Shown: positions 23,853 through 32,030 of the stretch, piece by piece
How positions within the stretch are numbered: position 1 is the stretch's first letter
Layout of the letters: each line of letters opens with the position of its first letter
Assembly: GCF_013409425.1 (NCBI RefSeq)
Contig: NZ_JACCAC010000001.1
Location: 2,790,001-2,854,000 of the forward strand
Direction: 5' to 3'
Length of the DNA: 64,000 nucleotides
Origin: Nocardioides perillae
GTDB lineage: Bacteria > Actinomycetota > Actinomycetes > Propionibacteriales > Nocardioidaceae
Made by a program: the position numbers and the translations under genes
Notes under the pieces: model-generated
What the model was told of the DNA's origin: nothing
The model's input: the letters and a program-made list of their open reading frames with translations, nothing else
The model's database searches: none

Positions 23853-25180
23853 GCGGCCACCGCGCGGAGGCGCTCCTGCCACCGCTGGGTGAGGCCCGCG
23901 AGCCCGAAGCCGGCCACGTCGCGCAGCACGGCCTCGACGTCCTCGCCCGCGTCGACGCGCCGGTAGAGCTCGACCAGCGCGTCCGGCCCGGCCGCGTCGG
24001 CGACGACCTCGCACGCGAGCCACGCCGCCTCGTAGGTGGCCCCGAGGTGGGTGGCGGAGGTGTCGAACTCGGCCGGCCCGGGCAGTGCGGCGGGCACGCC
24101 GTCCTCACGCACCTGGGCGATGACCTGGCCCGCCGTCGTGGTCACCGGCAGGTCGACGTCGCGCAGCGCGACGTGGTCGGCGAACCCCTCGAGAAGCCAC
24201 AGCGGCACGTCGGCGCGCGGCGCGTCGGTCGCGACGTGCACGGCCTCGTGGGTCATGACGACCTGTGCACCGCGTGGGTCGAGGCCGTCGAAGACCTCAG
24301 GGTTGACGAAGACGTGCACGGGCGCGGCCGGGTCGGTGCCGTCGCCGACGGTGGTGGTCACCGCCGCGACCGCGGCGTACTGGCGCTCGTCGGCGGCCAG
24401 CGCGGCGCGCAGCGCCTCCGCCGAGGACGGCACCTGCACCACCAGGCCGGTGCGCCACCCGGGCAGCACCTCCCGCACCTGGGCCACGGCGGCGCGCGCG
24501 AGGCGCGCGTAGCGCTCGAGGTCGAGGTCGTCGGCGGCGAGGACGAGCACGTCGTCGGCGCGGCTGACCTCAACGGCACCGGTCAGCCACAGCGGCAGGC
24601 GGTCGTCTGCTACGCCGTCGGTGGCGGCGGCGGGGGCCACGAAGCCCACCACCCCGACCGCGTCGCCGACGACGCGGAGCGCGACCTGGACCTCGGCGCG
24701 CACCGGAGCGGTGTCGAAACCCGCGAAGGACCAGGTGGCGTCGGCCTCCGCCGTCCAGCTGCCGTCGTTCCCGACGGGGCCGAGGGCGTCGACGTAGCGC
24801 AGGTCGACCTCGCCCACCCCGAGGGCGGAGGCGTCGTCGGCCACCGCGGCGAGGCGGGCCGCGGCGGTCTCGTCGCCCGGCGGAGCCACCGCGGCCGCGG
24901 CCTCGGGCGAGCCGTCCTCGAGCGCCCGGGCGAGGGCGTCGAGCGCCGCAGCCGCCTCGGCCGGGCGCGCCGCCGCGACGCTCGGCGCCGTCGGCGTGGG
25001 TGCGACGTAGGTGTCGTCGCGCAGCGCCAGGACCGCGACGACCGCCGCGACGAGCAGCACCACCGCGGCGACGGCGAGGCCGGCCGCACCGAGCGAGGTG
25101 CGGCCGGCCTGCGCGGGTCGACGCTGGGTTGGGTGCGGCTCAGCCAGGGCGGACCGCGCTGGTGATGGGCATCGAGCCAA
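23849..25180 (-). CDS. Membrane-anchored putative zinc metallopeptidase (HExxH plus E)
   Basis: A ~443-residue protein with a short N-terminal cytoplasmic tail, one TM (LGAAGLAVAAVVLLVAAVVAVL) and an exported domain. An HExxH zinc motif with a third ligand is clear: VVMTHEAVHVATDAP and, 21 residues later, WLLEGFADHVALRD. This layout matches gluzincin peptidase-MA-like families. The N-terminal half of the exported domain (~85-240) resembles a NTF2/lumazine-like accessory region. TTG 25180 is chosen, but it overlaps the NlpC/P60 gene by 41 bases; CTG 25147 next to that gene's stop is an alternative. Substrate unknown. Confidence 0.75.
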   Translation of the reverse strand: MARCPSPARSALAEPHPTQRRPAQAGRTSLGAAGLAVAAVVLLVAAVVAVLALRDDTYVAPTPTAPSVAAARPAEAAAALDALARALEDGSPEAAAAVAPPGDETAAARLAAVADDASALGVGEVDLRYVDALGPVGNDGSWTAEADATWSFAGFDTAPVRAEVQVALRVVGDAVGVVGFVAPAAATDGVADDRLPLWLTGAVEVSRADDVLVLAADDLDLERYARLARAAVAQVREVLPGWRTGLVVQVPSSAEALRAALAADERQYAAVAAVTTTVGDGTDPAAPVHVFVNPEVFDGLDPRGAQVVMTHEAVHVATDAPRADVPLWLLEGFADHVALRDVDLPVTTTAGQVIAQVREDGVPAALPGPAEFDTSATHLGATYEAAWLACEVVADAAGPDALVELYRRVDAGEDVEAVLRDVAGFGLAGLTQRWQERLRAVAA

Positions 25181-26126
25181 CCGGCGCGACGTTGACCGGC
25201 TTGCTCGGGTTGGCGGCGTGGACGATCTGGCCGCCACCGATGTAGATGCCGACGTGGCTGATCGGGCTGTAGTAGAAGACCAGGTCACCGGGCTGCAGGT
25301 CGCTGATCGAGACCGGCGCGCCCATCGAGGCCTGCGCGGAGGAGGAGTGCGGCAACGCGACGCCGGCCTGGGCCCACGCCATCATGGTCAGGCCCGAGCA
25401 GTCGAAGGCGTCCGGCCCGGCGGCGCCGTAGACGTAGGCGTCGCCGACCTGGGCGAGGGCGTACTGCACGGCAGCCCCCGCCCGCCCGCTCACCGCGACG
25501 TCGGGGAGCCGCACCTCGCTGCGCGAGGCACCGACGAGGCGCTCGCGCTCCTCGGCCTCGAGCCGGGCGAGGAGCTCCTCGGCCTCCTCGACCTTGGCGT
25601 CGATGGTCGACTTCTCCTCGGCGAGCCGCTCCTCGAGGGCGGCGACGCGCGCGGCGCGGTCACCGACGGCGTCGGCGCGCAGCTCGAGGGCGGCGAGCTC
25701 GGTCGAGTAGTCCTCGAGGAGCTCGGCCTGCACGTCGTTGAAGGAGGCCATGGTCGAGAGCCGGCCGAGGAAGGTGCGGGGGTCGTCCGCCACGACGACC
25801 TGGCCGACGGTCGAGATCCCCTCGCCGGCGTACTGCCGCACGACCGAGTCCTGGACCTGGTCCCGGACGGCCTCGAGCGCGGCGCGCTGGCGACGCTCGT
25901 CCGACTCGAGGGAGTCGAGCTCGCCGGTCAGCTCGCGCAGCTCGATGCGGACCGCGTTGTAGCGCTCCGAGGCCTGCTCCGCCTGGTGGTAGAGGGTGTC
26001 GACCCGCTCTTGGACGTCGGCGACGTCCGGCGCGGCGGCCGACGGGGCCGCGGGCACGAGGCCCACGGCGAGCACCGCGCTGACAGCGGTGAGGGCACTG
26101 ACGAGTCGCTTCCGGCCGTGCAGCAC
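25140..26126 (-). CDS. NlpC/P60 cell-wall endopeptidase with N-terminal coiled coil (RipC-like)
   Basis: A 328-residue secreted peptidoglycan hydrolase. Sec signal at ~1-32 (LVSALTAVSAVLAVGLVPAAPSAAA broadly); coiled coil ~35-195 (EERLAEEKSTIDAKVEEAEE); NlpC/P60 domain ~215-328 with the catalytic Cys in DAFDCSGLTMMAW, His in SHVGIYIGGG and third residue in IVHAANP. Such enzymes cut D-Glu-mDap bonds and are regulated by their coiled coil. GTG 26126 follows AAGGGAG. A c-di-AMP riboswitch directly upstream controls it. Recalled counterpart: RipC (Rv2190c). Confidence 0.93.
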   Translation of the reverse strand: MLHGRKRLVSALTAVSAVLAVGLVPAAPSAAAPDVADVQERVDTLYHQAEQASERYNAVRIELRELTGELDSLESDERRQRAALEAVRDQVQDSVVRQYAGEGISTVGQVVVADDPRTFLGRLSTMASFNDVQAELLEDYSTELAALELRADAVGDRAARVAALEERLAEEKSTIDAKVEEAEELLARLEAEERERLVGASRSEVRLPDVAVSGRAGAAVQYALAQVGDAYVYGAAGPDAFDCSGLTMMAWAQAGVALPHSSSAQASMGAPVSISDLQPGDLVFYYSPISHVGIYIGGGQIVHAANPSKPVNVAPVGSMPITSAVRPG

Positions 26127-26136
26127 GAGCGGGCGG

Positions 26137-26352
26137 TCTCCCTTGCGTGTCGTACGCCTACCGGGTGAGCTGACGGGTGCGGGCACGACCTGCCCGTCCT
26201 CTGCTCCTCGGGCGTGCGCCCGCCTCGCAGAGGATTGACCCCAGGGTGGTGGTTCCCCGGCTCCCGACCGTCGGCGGGGGCCTCGGGTCGGGACTCGACG
26301 CGGCACCCGCGCGGTCCGGTCGGACCGCTGTCACGGGCGCCAAGCGACCTCA
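26137..26352 (-). ncRNA. Cyclic di-AMP riboswitch (ydaO/yuaA class)
   Basis: The minus-strand leader of the NlpC/P60 gene shows the conserved ydaO blocks in order: GAGGTCGCTTGGCGCC near the 5' end (~26,350), CCGGGGAACCACC then GGGGTCAATCC (~26,232-26,260), CCCGTCAGCTCACCCGGTAG (~26,159-26,178) and a terminal AAGGGAGA (~26,137-26,144). The class binds c-di-AMP and, in actinobacteria, usually controls cell-wall hydrolases and Rpf proteins, normally as an off-switch. The final block coincides with the ribosome site, suggesting translational control. Boundaries are approximate. Confidence 0.88.
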
Positions 26353-26426
26353 GGGTAGGTCAGCCCTGAACGCCCGGCAAACTCCCCCGGGCGGGTCGTC
26401 GGCGTGTCGTCGGTGCGGGCGCCCGC

Positions 26427-26633
26427 TCACGCCGACTCCACCTCGGGGCCCCGCACGGGGCGCACCATCCGCAGCGGCGGCACCAGCCCGCCCTGCGCCA
26501 GCACGTCGAGCGCCGCCGTCTGGTCGTCGTCGAAGCCCAGCTCGGGCGGGGGTCCCAGGAGCACCGTCACCACGCAGTCGTGGCAGTGCAGGCCGCGCAC
26601 CTCGCAGGTGTCGCAGTCGATCCTCGTCGTCAT
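26427..26633 (-). CDS. Small Cys/His-rich protein
   Basis: A 68-residue protein of unknown function. The N-terminus, RIDCDTCEVRGLHCHDCVVT, has four Cys and a His arranged as CxxC...CxxC and is likely a single zinc site. The C-terminus is a short amphipathic region (LVPPLRMVRPVRG). ATG 26633. It lies between the NlpC/P60 riboswitch and the NYN gene and is conserved beside NlpC/P60 genes in actinobacteria as far as I recall. Downstream of the NYN gene by 62 bases on the same strand, possibly co-transcribed. Confidence 0.72.
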   Translation of the reverse strand: MTTRIDCDTCEVRGLHCHDCVVTVLLGPPPELGFDDDQTAALDVLAQGGLVPPLRMVRPVRGPEVESA

Positions 26634-26695
26634 GGCGCGCACGCTGCCAGGCACCTCCGACAACGCCCCCCGCGAGCGGTGGTCCGCGGACCGCG

Positions 26696-28027
26696 TCAGC
26701 GCAGCGCCGCGACCAGCACCGTCGCGTCCACCACGCGTGCGCCTGCCCGGCTGACGTCGCGGCGCAGCTCCTGGTCGGACGTGACGACGACCGTGGGACG
26801 GCCCTCGGGCTCGGCGGCGACGAGGCGGCGCACGACGTCGTCGGCGATCACGCCCGGCGGGCTCCACACCACGCGCACCCCGCGGGGACCGGGCACGACC
26901 GGCCGGTGGGTCGCGGCCGCGGCGTCGAAGACGACGGTGGTCTCCGCCCCCGTGCGCGCCACCAGCGGCGCGAGGGCCGCGACCAGACGGGTGCGCTGCG
27001 CCTCGAGCGTGCTGGACGCGTAGGCCGTCTTCGTCACGTTGTAGCCGTCGACGATCAGGCGGCAGCGCGGGCGGGCGAGCAGCTGCTCGAGCACCGCCGG
27101 GCTGACGGGGGCGGCCGAGCCGGGGCGCTGCGGCGGCTCACCGGCCGGGTCGGCCGCCTCGACCAGCTCGGCCTCGGCGCGCTCCCCCGGCGTCGAGGTG
27201 GCGGTCGGCAGCGCCAGCTCCCGTCGCAGTCCGGCGGCGGCCTCCAGCACCGTGTCGAGCAGCAGCCGCGCCCGCGCGGAGACCTCCTCGCGCTCGGCCC
27301 GCGCCTGGCTGCGACTCTGACCGGCAGCGGCCTGCAGCTCCTCGACCTGCGCACGCAGTCGGCGTACCTCCGCCTCGGCGGCCGAGCTCGCCGCGGTCGC
27401 CGCGGCGACCTCTGCGGCCCGGGCGGCCTCGGCGGCCTCGAGGGCGGCGCGCGCCTCCTTCTCCGCCACCCGCGCCTCGCCGAGGCGCCGGCGCAGCACC
27501 TGGTGCTCCCGACGCGCCTCGTCGGCCTGGTCACGCACGCGGGCCCGCGCGTCGCGCAACGCCTCCTCGAGCTCGGCGACCCGGCGCTCGGCCCGCGCGA
27601 GCCCACCCTGCTCCCGGGCGGCCTCCGCCTCGGCCTCGCGGGCGGCCAGCACCGCCAGCGCCGCACCGCAGGGCTCCTCCCAGCCCTCGGGCCGGGCCAG
27701 CCAGAGGACGGCGGCACGGTCGACGGGGTCCTGGACCGCGGCGTCGGGCTCCGGTGCGTCCACGACCTCGGCGGTCGCCAGCGCGGCCAGCGCAGGGGCG
27801 GCCGCGCCCAGCTGCGTGGCCACGCGGCGCCGCAGGTCGTCGTCGGCGTCGAGGGCGGCCGCGATCGCCGTCGCCCCCAGCCGCGCACGGCGGCCCGGGG
27901 CGAAGTCGGCGACCTTCCGCAGCGCCGGCGGCAGCGGGGTCACGGCCGGCAGCACGTCGGCCGTCAGCGCCACCACCCGGGCGCGGACCGGCTCCGGGAG
28001 GGCCGCGAGGTCAGCGTCCGGGGCCAC
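26696..28027 (-). CDS. NYN-domain (YacP-like) RNA-binding/nuclease protein with coiled coil
   Basis: A 443-residue protein. Residues ~1-110 are a helical region (RARLGATAIAAALDADDDLR); ~130-270 a long Ala/Glu/Arg coiled coil; the C-terminal ~150 residues are a PIN-like NYN fold: CRLIVDGYNVTKTAYAS, TTVVFDAAAATHRP, GVIADDVVRRLVAAEP and TVVVTSDQELRRDVSRAGA, carrying the acidic residues expected for a metal-dependent RNase. YacP homologues (Rae1) cleave mRNA on the ribosome. GTG 28027 overlaps the upstream zinc-ribbon gene by 17 bases. The coiled coil is an actinobacterial addition. Confidence 0.85.
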   Translation of the reverse strand: MAPDADLAALPEPVRARVVALTADVLPAVTPLPPALRKVADFAPGRRARLGATAIAAALDADDDLRRRVATQLGAAAPALAALATAEVVDAPEPDAAVQDPVDRAAVLWLARPEGWEEPCGAALAVLAAREAEAEAAREQGGLARAERRVAELEEALRDARARVRDQADEARREHQVLRRRLGEARVAEKEARAALEAAEAARAAEVAAATAASSAAEAEVRRLRAQVEELQAAAGQSRSQARAEREEVSARARLLLDTVLEAAAGLRRELALPTATSTPGERAEAELVEAADPAGEPPQRPGSAAPVSPAVLEQLLARPRCRLIVDGYNVTKTAYASSTLEAQRTRLVAALAPLVARTGAETTVVFDAAAATHRPVVPGPRGVRVVWSPPGVIADDVVRRLVAAEPEGRPTVVVTSDQELRRDVSRAGARVVDATVLVAALR

Positions 28028-28286
28028 CGGCGGCGCTGCCCGTCGGGTCGGTGCCCGCCTCGGAGCGGTCGACCAGCTCGACGGCGTCGTCGCGGCCGCA
28101 CCAGCGGCACGTGACCTGCTCGACGGTCTCCTCGCGCAGGTCGGTCTGCTCGACCTCGTGCTCACCGGCGAGGTCGAAGTGCCAGAACTCGGTGGTGCGG
28201 CGGGTCCGCGTGACGTCGAAGCGGGTGAGGTTGCCGCACCCGCCGCAGCGCCAGCGCTGGGAGGACGAGGGCAGGGCGACGGTCAC
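28011..28286 (-). CDS. Small zinc-ribbon protein
   Basis: A 91-residue protein with one zinc ribbon: RCGGCGNLTRF (first CxxC) and TCRWCGRDD (second CxxC) separated by ~36 residues. The middle (RTRRTTEFWHFDLAGEHEVE) is typical of a small actinobacterial family with no known activity. The last ~15 residues are flexible (Gly/Ala). GTG 28286 follows AAGGAG at a good distance. It overlaps the NYN gene start, so it is translated just before it and probably acts with it, perhaps in RNA handling (inference). Confidence 0.78.
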   Translation of the reverse strand: MTVALPSSSQRWRCGGCGNLTRFDVTRTRRTTEFWHFDLAGEHEVEQTDLREETVEQVTCRWCGRDDAVELVDRSEAGTDPTGSAAGGPGR

Positions 28287-28383
28287 GGGGGTCTCCTTCG
28301 CGGGCGGACGGCTCCGCCAGCCTAGTGCGGCCCGGGGCGCGCGCGTCGGCGCGGGGTTGCACGGCGTTGTCGGTGGGCCCACC

Positions 28384-28389
28384 TAGCGT
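28384..28389 (+). promoter_or_regulatory. -10 hexamer of a leaderless promoter
   Basis: TAGCGT, seven bases before ATG 28397 of the exonuclease-GIY-YIG gene. Confidence 0.5.
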
Positions 28390-28396
28390 GCCGCCC

Positions 28397-30184
28397 ATGA
28401 GCAGGGGCAGTGCGTCGACGGCGGAGCCGGGGCGGTGGGAGGCGCAGCGCAGCTTCGACGAGCTCGGCCGGCCGCTGCGCGACGTCACCTTCACCGTGGT
28501 CGACCTCGAGACCACCGGCGGGTCGGCCGCGGGCGGGTCCATGATCACCGAGATCGGCGCCGTCAAGGTGCGCGGCGGCGAGGTGCTCGGCGAGTTCCAG
28601 ACCCTCGTCGACCCCGGTCTCGCCATCCCGCCGTTCATCGCCGTGCTCACCGGCATCACCGACTCGATGGTGGTGGGCGCGCCCCGCATCGAGGCGGCGC
28701 TGCCCGCCTTCCTCGAGTTCGCCGCCGGCACCTGCCTCGTCGCCCACAACGCCCCCTTCGACGTCGGCTTCCTCAAGCACTTCGCCGAGCAGCAGGGCCG
28801 TCCGTGGCCCGCCTTCGAGGTCGTCGACACCGCCCGGCTGGCCCGCCGCGTCGTCACCCGCGACGAGACCCCTGACTGCAAGCTCTCCTCCCTGGCGCGG
28901 CTCTTCCGCTCCGGCACCACGCCCGACCACCGCGCGCTCACCGACGCCCGCGCCACCGTCGACGTCCTCCACGGGCTGATCGCGCGGCTGGGCGCGCTGG
29001 GCGTGCACACGCTCGAGGAGCTCGCCACGTTCAACGGCCGGGTGACCTCGGCGCAGCGCCGCAAGCGCCACCTCGCCGAGCACCTCCCCCACGCCCCTGG
29101 CGTCTACCTCTTCCGCGACGACGCCGACCGGGTCCTCTACGTCGGCACCTCGAAGGACCTGCGCACCCGCGTCCGCACCTACTTCACCGCCTCCGAGACC
29201 CGCAGCCGCATGGGCGAGATGGTCGGCCTCGCGGCGCGCGTCGACCACGTCGTGTGCGCCACCCCGCTCGAGGCCGAGGTGCGCGAGCTGCGCCTGATCG
29301 CGGAGCACACCCCGCGCTACAACCGCCGCTCCCGCTTCCCCCACAAGGTCCACTTCCTCAAGCTCACCCGCGAGACCTGGCCGCGGCTCTCGCTCGTGCG
29401 GCGCGTCCTCGACGACGACGCCGACTACCTCGGGCCGTTCTCCTCGCGCGGCACGGCCGAGAAGTGCCTGGCCGCCCTGCACGACACCTTCCCGGTCCGC
29501 CAGTGCTCCGACCGGCTGGGCCGCGAGCCGAGCCGCTCCCCGTGCGTGCTCGCCGAGATGCAGCGCTGCCTCAGCCCGTGCGACGGCAGCGTCGACCCCA
29601 CGACGTACGCCGCGGTCGTGCGGCAGGTGCGCGACGCGCTGCTGACGCGTCCCGACCGCGTCGTCGAGGTGATCAACGAGCGCATGGGCGGCCTGGCCGC
29701 CGAGGAGCGCTTCGAGGAGGCGGGCACCCACCGCGACCGGCTCGCCGCCTTCGTGCGCGCCGCGTCTCGCACCCAGCGGCTCACCGCCCTGGCCCGGCTG
29801 CCCGAGGTGGTGGCGGCGCGGCGCGACGACGACGGGCGGTGGAGTGTCCACGTCGTGCGCCACGGCCGGCTCGCGGCCGCCGGCGTGATCCCGCCGGGCG
29901 CCGACGCCCACGACTTCGTCCGCGTGCTCCGCGCGGGCGCGGAGACGGTGCTGCCCGCGCCCGGCCCGGTGCCCGCGGCGAGCGCCGAGGAGAGCGAGAA
30001 GGTGCTGCGCTGGCTGGAGGCGCCCGGGGTGCGCCTGGTCGAGGTGGAGGGCGAGTGGACCTGCCCCGTCGGCGGCGCCGGGCGCCACCTCGCGCTGCAC
30101 GACGCGGTGCACCAGTCGCGCCTCACGCTGGTGCCCTTCGACGACCGGCGCGGGCTGCGACCGGTGCACCGCCCGGCCCGCTGA
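28397..30184 (+). CDS. DEDDh exonuclease fused to UvrC-like GIY-YIG endonuclease
   Basis: A 595-residue fusion. Residues ~30-200 are a DnaQ-type 3'-5' exonuclease: VVDLETTGG (Asp and Glu), VAHNAPFDVGFL (Asp) and DHRALTDARATVDVL (His, Asp). Residues ~230-330 are a GIY-YIG nuclease: HAPGVYLFRDDADRVLYVGT then R in KDLRTRVRTYF. A UvrC-like C-terminal part follows with a Cys cluster (CVLAEMQRCLSPCDG) and a UvrBC-like stretch (ERFEEAGTHRDRLAAFVRA). The UvrC RNase-H endonuclease half is absent. It probably trims and nicks damaged DNA as a UvrC accessory. Recalled orthologue: Rv2191. Confidence 0.92.
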   Translation: MSRGSASTAEPGRWEAQRSFDELGRPLRDVTFTVVDLETTGGSAAGGSMITEIGAVKVRGGEVLGEFQTLVDPGLAIPPFIAVLTGITDSMVVGAPRIEAALPAFLEFAAGTCLVAHNAPFDVGFLKHFAEQQGRPWPAFEVVDTARLARRVVTRDETPDCKLSSLARLFRSGTTPDHRALTDARATVDVLHGLIARLGALGVHTLEELATFNGRVTSAQRRKRHLAEHLPHAPGVYLFRDDADRVLYVGTSKDLRTRVRTYFTASETRSRMGEMVGLAARVDHVVCATPLEAEVRELRLIAEHTPRYNRRSRFPHKVHFLKLTRETWPRLSLVRRVLDDDADYLGPFSSRGTAEKCLAALHDTFPVRQCSDRLGREPSRSPCVLAEMQRCLSPCDGSVDPTTYAAVVRQVRDALLTRPDRVVEVINERMGGLAAEERFEEAGTHRDRLAAFVRAASRTQRLTALARLPEVVAARRDDDGRWSVHVVRHGRLAAAGVIPPGADAHDFVRVLRAGAETVLPAPGPVPAASAEESEKVLRWLEAPGVRLVEVEGEWTCPVGGAGRHLALHDAVHQSRLTLVPFDDRRGLRPVHRPAR

Positions 30185-30191
30185 GCCCGGC

Positions 30192-30197
30192 TAGGCT
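30192..30197 (+). promoter_or_regulatory. -10 hexamer of a leaderless promoter
   Basis: TAGGCT, six bases before ATG 30204 of the AsnC-domain gene. Confidence 0.5.
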
Positions 30198-30203
30198 CCG
30201 CGC

Positions 30204-30482
30204 ATGATCACCGCCATCGTCTTCGTCAACGCCGAGGTCGACCGGATCCCCGAGGTCGCCGACGCGATCGCGTCGATCGACGGCGTGAGCGAGGTCTACT
30301 CCGTCACGGGCCAGATCGACCTGATCGCCCTGGTGCGGGTGCGCGAGCACGAGCAGGTCGCCGAGGTCGTCGCCGACCGCCTCAACAAGGTCGAGGGTGT
30401 CCTGTCGACCGAGACGCACATCGCCTTCCGGGCCTACTCCCGCCACGACCTCGAGTCCGCGTTCTCGCTCGGGCTCGACTGA
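30204..30482 (+). CDS. Stand-alone Lrp/AsnC ligand-binding (RAM) domain protein
   Basis: A 92-residue protein consisting only of the RAM/ACT-like sensor domain of Lrp/AsnC regulators: ITAIVFVNAEVDRIPEVADA, the ligand-loop GQIDLIALVRVREHEQVAEV and LSTETHIAFRAYSRHDL. There is no HTH, so it cannot bind DNA alone; it may bind an amino acid and hetero-oligomerise with a full-length Lrp protein. It is convergent with trpD, with 26 bases between stops; a link to tryptophan sensing is attractive but unproven. Confidence 0.88.
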   Translation: MITAIVFVNAEVDRIPEVADAIASIDGVSEVYSVTGQIDLIALVRVREHEQVAEVVADRLNKVEGVLSTETHIAFRAYSRHDLESAFSLGLD

Positions 30483-30508
30483 GCACGAGGTCGGGTGCGG
30501 CCGGGCAC

Positions 30509-31585
30509 CTAGGCCTGCGAGGCCTCGACCCACCGATCGAGCGTCGCCTTCGCCGCGCCCGAGTCGACCGCCTCGCGGGCCCGCTCCAGGCCGTCGGCGA
30601 GCGCCTCGTGCACCCCGGCGCGCAGGTCTCCCCCGTCGAGCAGGCCGGCCACCGGGCCGGCGTGGACCGCGAGCGTCGCGGCCGCGTTGAGCAGGACCGC
30701 GTCGCGCACCGGCCCGGTCTCGCCGTCGAGCAGCCGCCGCACGACGTCGGCGTTGTGCGCGGTGTCGCCGCCGCGCAGCGACTCCGGCGTGGCCGGCGCC
30801 AACCCCAGCTCGCGGGGGTCGACGGAGGTCTCCCGCACCTGCCCGCCGCCCACGACCCACGCGGCCGACGTGGTCGTGGTGGTGAGCTCGTCGAGCCCGT
30901 CGTCGCCGCGCACGACCCAGGCGTCCACGCCGCGGCGGGCGAGGACGCCCGCCATGACCGGGGCCGCCGCTGGGTCGGCGCAGCCGATCGCCTGGGCGTC
31001 GGGACGCGCCGGGTTGGCCAGCGGTCCGAGCAGGTTGAAGGTGGTCGCGATGCCGAGCTCGCGGCGGGGAGCGGCCGCGTGCCGCAGCGCGGGGTGGAAG
31101 GCGGCGGCGAAGCAGAAGGTGATGCCGGCCTCCTCGGCGACCTCCGCGACCCGCGGGACCGGCAGGTCGAGCCGCACGCCGAGGGCCTCGAGCACGTCGG
31201 CGCTGCCGGACTTCGACGAGGCCGAGCGGTTGCCGTGCTTGACCACGCGGGCGCCGGCGCCCGCCGCCACGATCGCGGCCATGGAGGAGATGTTGACCGA
31301 CATCGACCGGTCGCCACCGGTGCCGACCACGTCGACGGTGCGTCCGCCGACCTCGAGCGGCGCGCACACGGCGTACAGCGCGTCGACGAGGCCGACGACC
31401 TCGTCGGTGGTCTCGCCCTTGGCGCGCAGCGCCACCGCGAAGCCGGCCACCTGGGCCGGCGTCGCCTCGCCGCGCAGGACCTCGCCCATCGCCCAGGCGG
31501 TCTGGGCCGCGTCCAGGTCGCGGCCCGCGACCAGGGCGGTGAGCACCTCGGGCCAGCTGTGCCGGCCGGCGTCGGGCCGGGTCAC
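30509..31585 (-). CDS. trpD: Anthranilate phosphoribosyltransferase
   Basis: A 358-residue enzyme that transfers phosphoribose from PRPP to anthranilate, the second step of tryptophan synthesis. Diagnostic motifs: [20 protein letters not shown] (PRPP loop), [23 protein letters not shown] (KHGNR), [11 protein letters not shown], and [17 protein letters not shown]. Cytoplasmic homodimer. It is detached from other trp genes and lies two bases downstream of a pseudo-receiver gene, matching the recalled Rv2192c position beside ctaE. GTG 31585. Confidence 0.96.
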   Translation of the reverse strand: MTRPDAGRHSWPEVLTALVAGRDLDAAQTAWAMGEVLRGEATPAQVAGFAVALRAKGETTDEVVGLVDALYAVCAPLEVGGRTVDVVGTGGDRSMSVNISSMAAIVAAGAGARVVKHGNRSASSKSGSADVLEALGVRLDLPVPRVAEVAEEAGITFCFAAAFHPALRHAAAPRRELGIATTFNLLGPLANPARPDAQAIGCADPAAAPVMAGVLARRGVDAWVVRGDDGLDELTTTTTSAAWVVGGGQVRETSVDPRELGLAPATPESLRGGDTAHNADVVRRLLDGETGPVRDAVLLNAAATLAVHAGPVAGLLDGGDLRAGVHEALADGLERAREAVDSGAAKATLDRWVEASQA

Positions 31586-31586
31586 G

Positions 31587-32030
31587 TCAGGCGCGCGCGG
31601 GGACGCGGGCGCGCAGCAGCGCCACGACCGACTCCGCGAGCTGCACGGGGTCGATCGGGTGCGGCACGGCGGCCTCTGCGCGCGACCACGTCGCGAGCCA
31701 GGCGTCCTGCGGCCGCCCGGTGAGCACGACCACGGGCGGGCAGTCGTGCAGCTCGTCCTTCAGCTGCTTGGCGATGCCCATCCCGCCGGCCGGGACCGCC
31801 TCGCCGTCGAGCACCACCAGGTCGACCCCGCCGGCGTCGAGCACCTCGACGACGACCGGCTCGGTGGCGACCTCGACGTAGGTGACCTCGGGCAGGTCGG
31901 GGTGGGGACGACGACCCAGCGCGAGGATCACCTGCTCGCGGGTGCGGACGTCGTCGCTGTAGACGAGGACCTTGAGCTTGGCTGCCCCTGCGCCGGGGCG
32001 GGTCGCGCTGGCGGCGTGCGAGTCGGTCAC
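31587..32030 (-). CDS. Stand-alone receiver-like protein (pseudo-receiver)
   Basis: A 147-residue single CheY-like domain without an output domain. The acidic pair ([12 protein letters not shown]), the phospho-Asp position ([15 protein letters not shown]) and the Thr ([11 protein letters not shown]) remain, but the invariant Lys near the end is replaced: [11 protein letters not shown] has His where KP is expected. It is therefore probably a degenerate receiver that does not work by normal phosphorylation. GTG 32030 overlaps the ctaG stop. The role, perhaps in respiratory-gene control, is unknown. Confidence 0.82.
   Translation of the reverse strand: MTDSHAASATRPGAGAAKLKVLVYSDDVRTREQVILALGRRPHPDLPEVTYVEVATEPVVVEVLDAGGVDLVVLDGEAVPAGGMGIAKQLKDELHDCPPVVVLTGRPQDAWLATWSRAEAAVPHPIDPVQLAESVVALLRARVPARA

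Noticed and set aside
22308-23966. A 552-codon plus-strand frame after the pilins
   Set aside because: Antisense to the M48 peptidase, whose HELAH zinc site and membrane segments are convincing; in the right frame the plus strand instead encodes the 56-residue second pilin.
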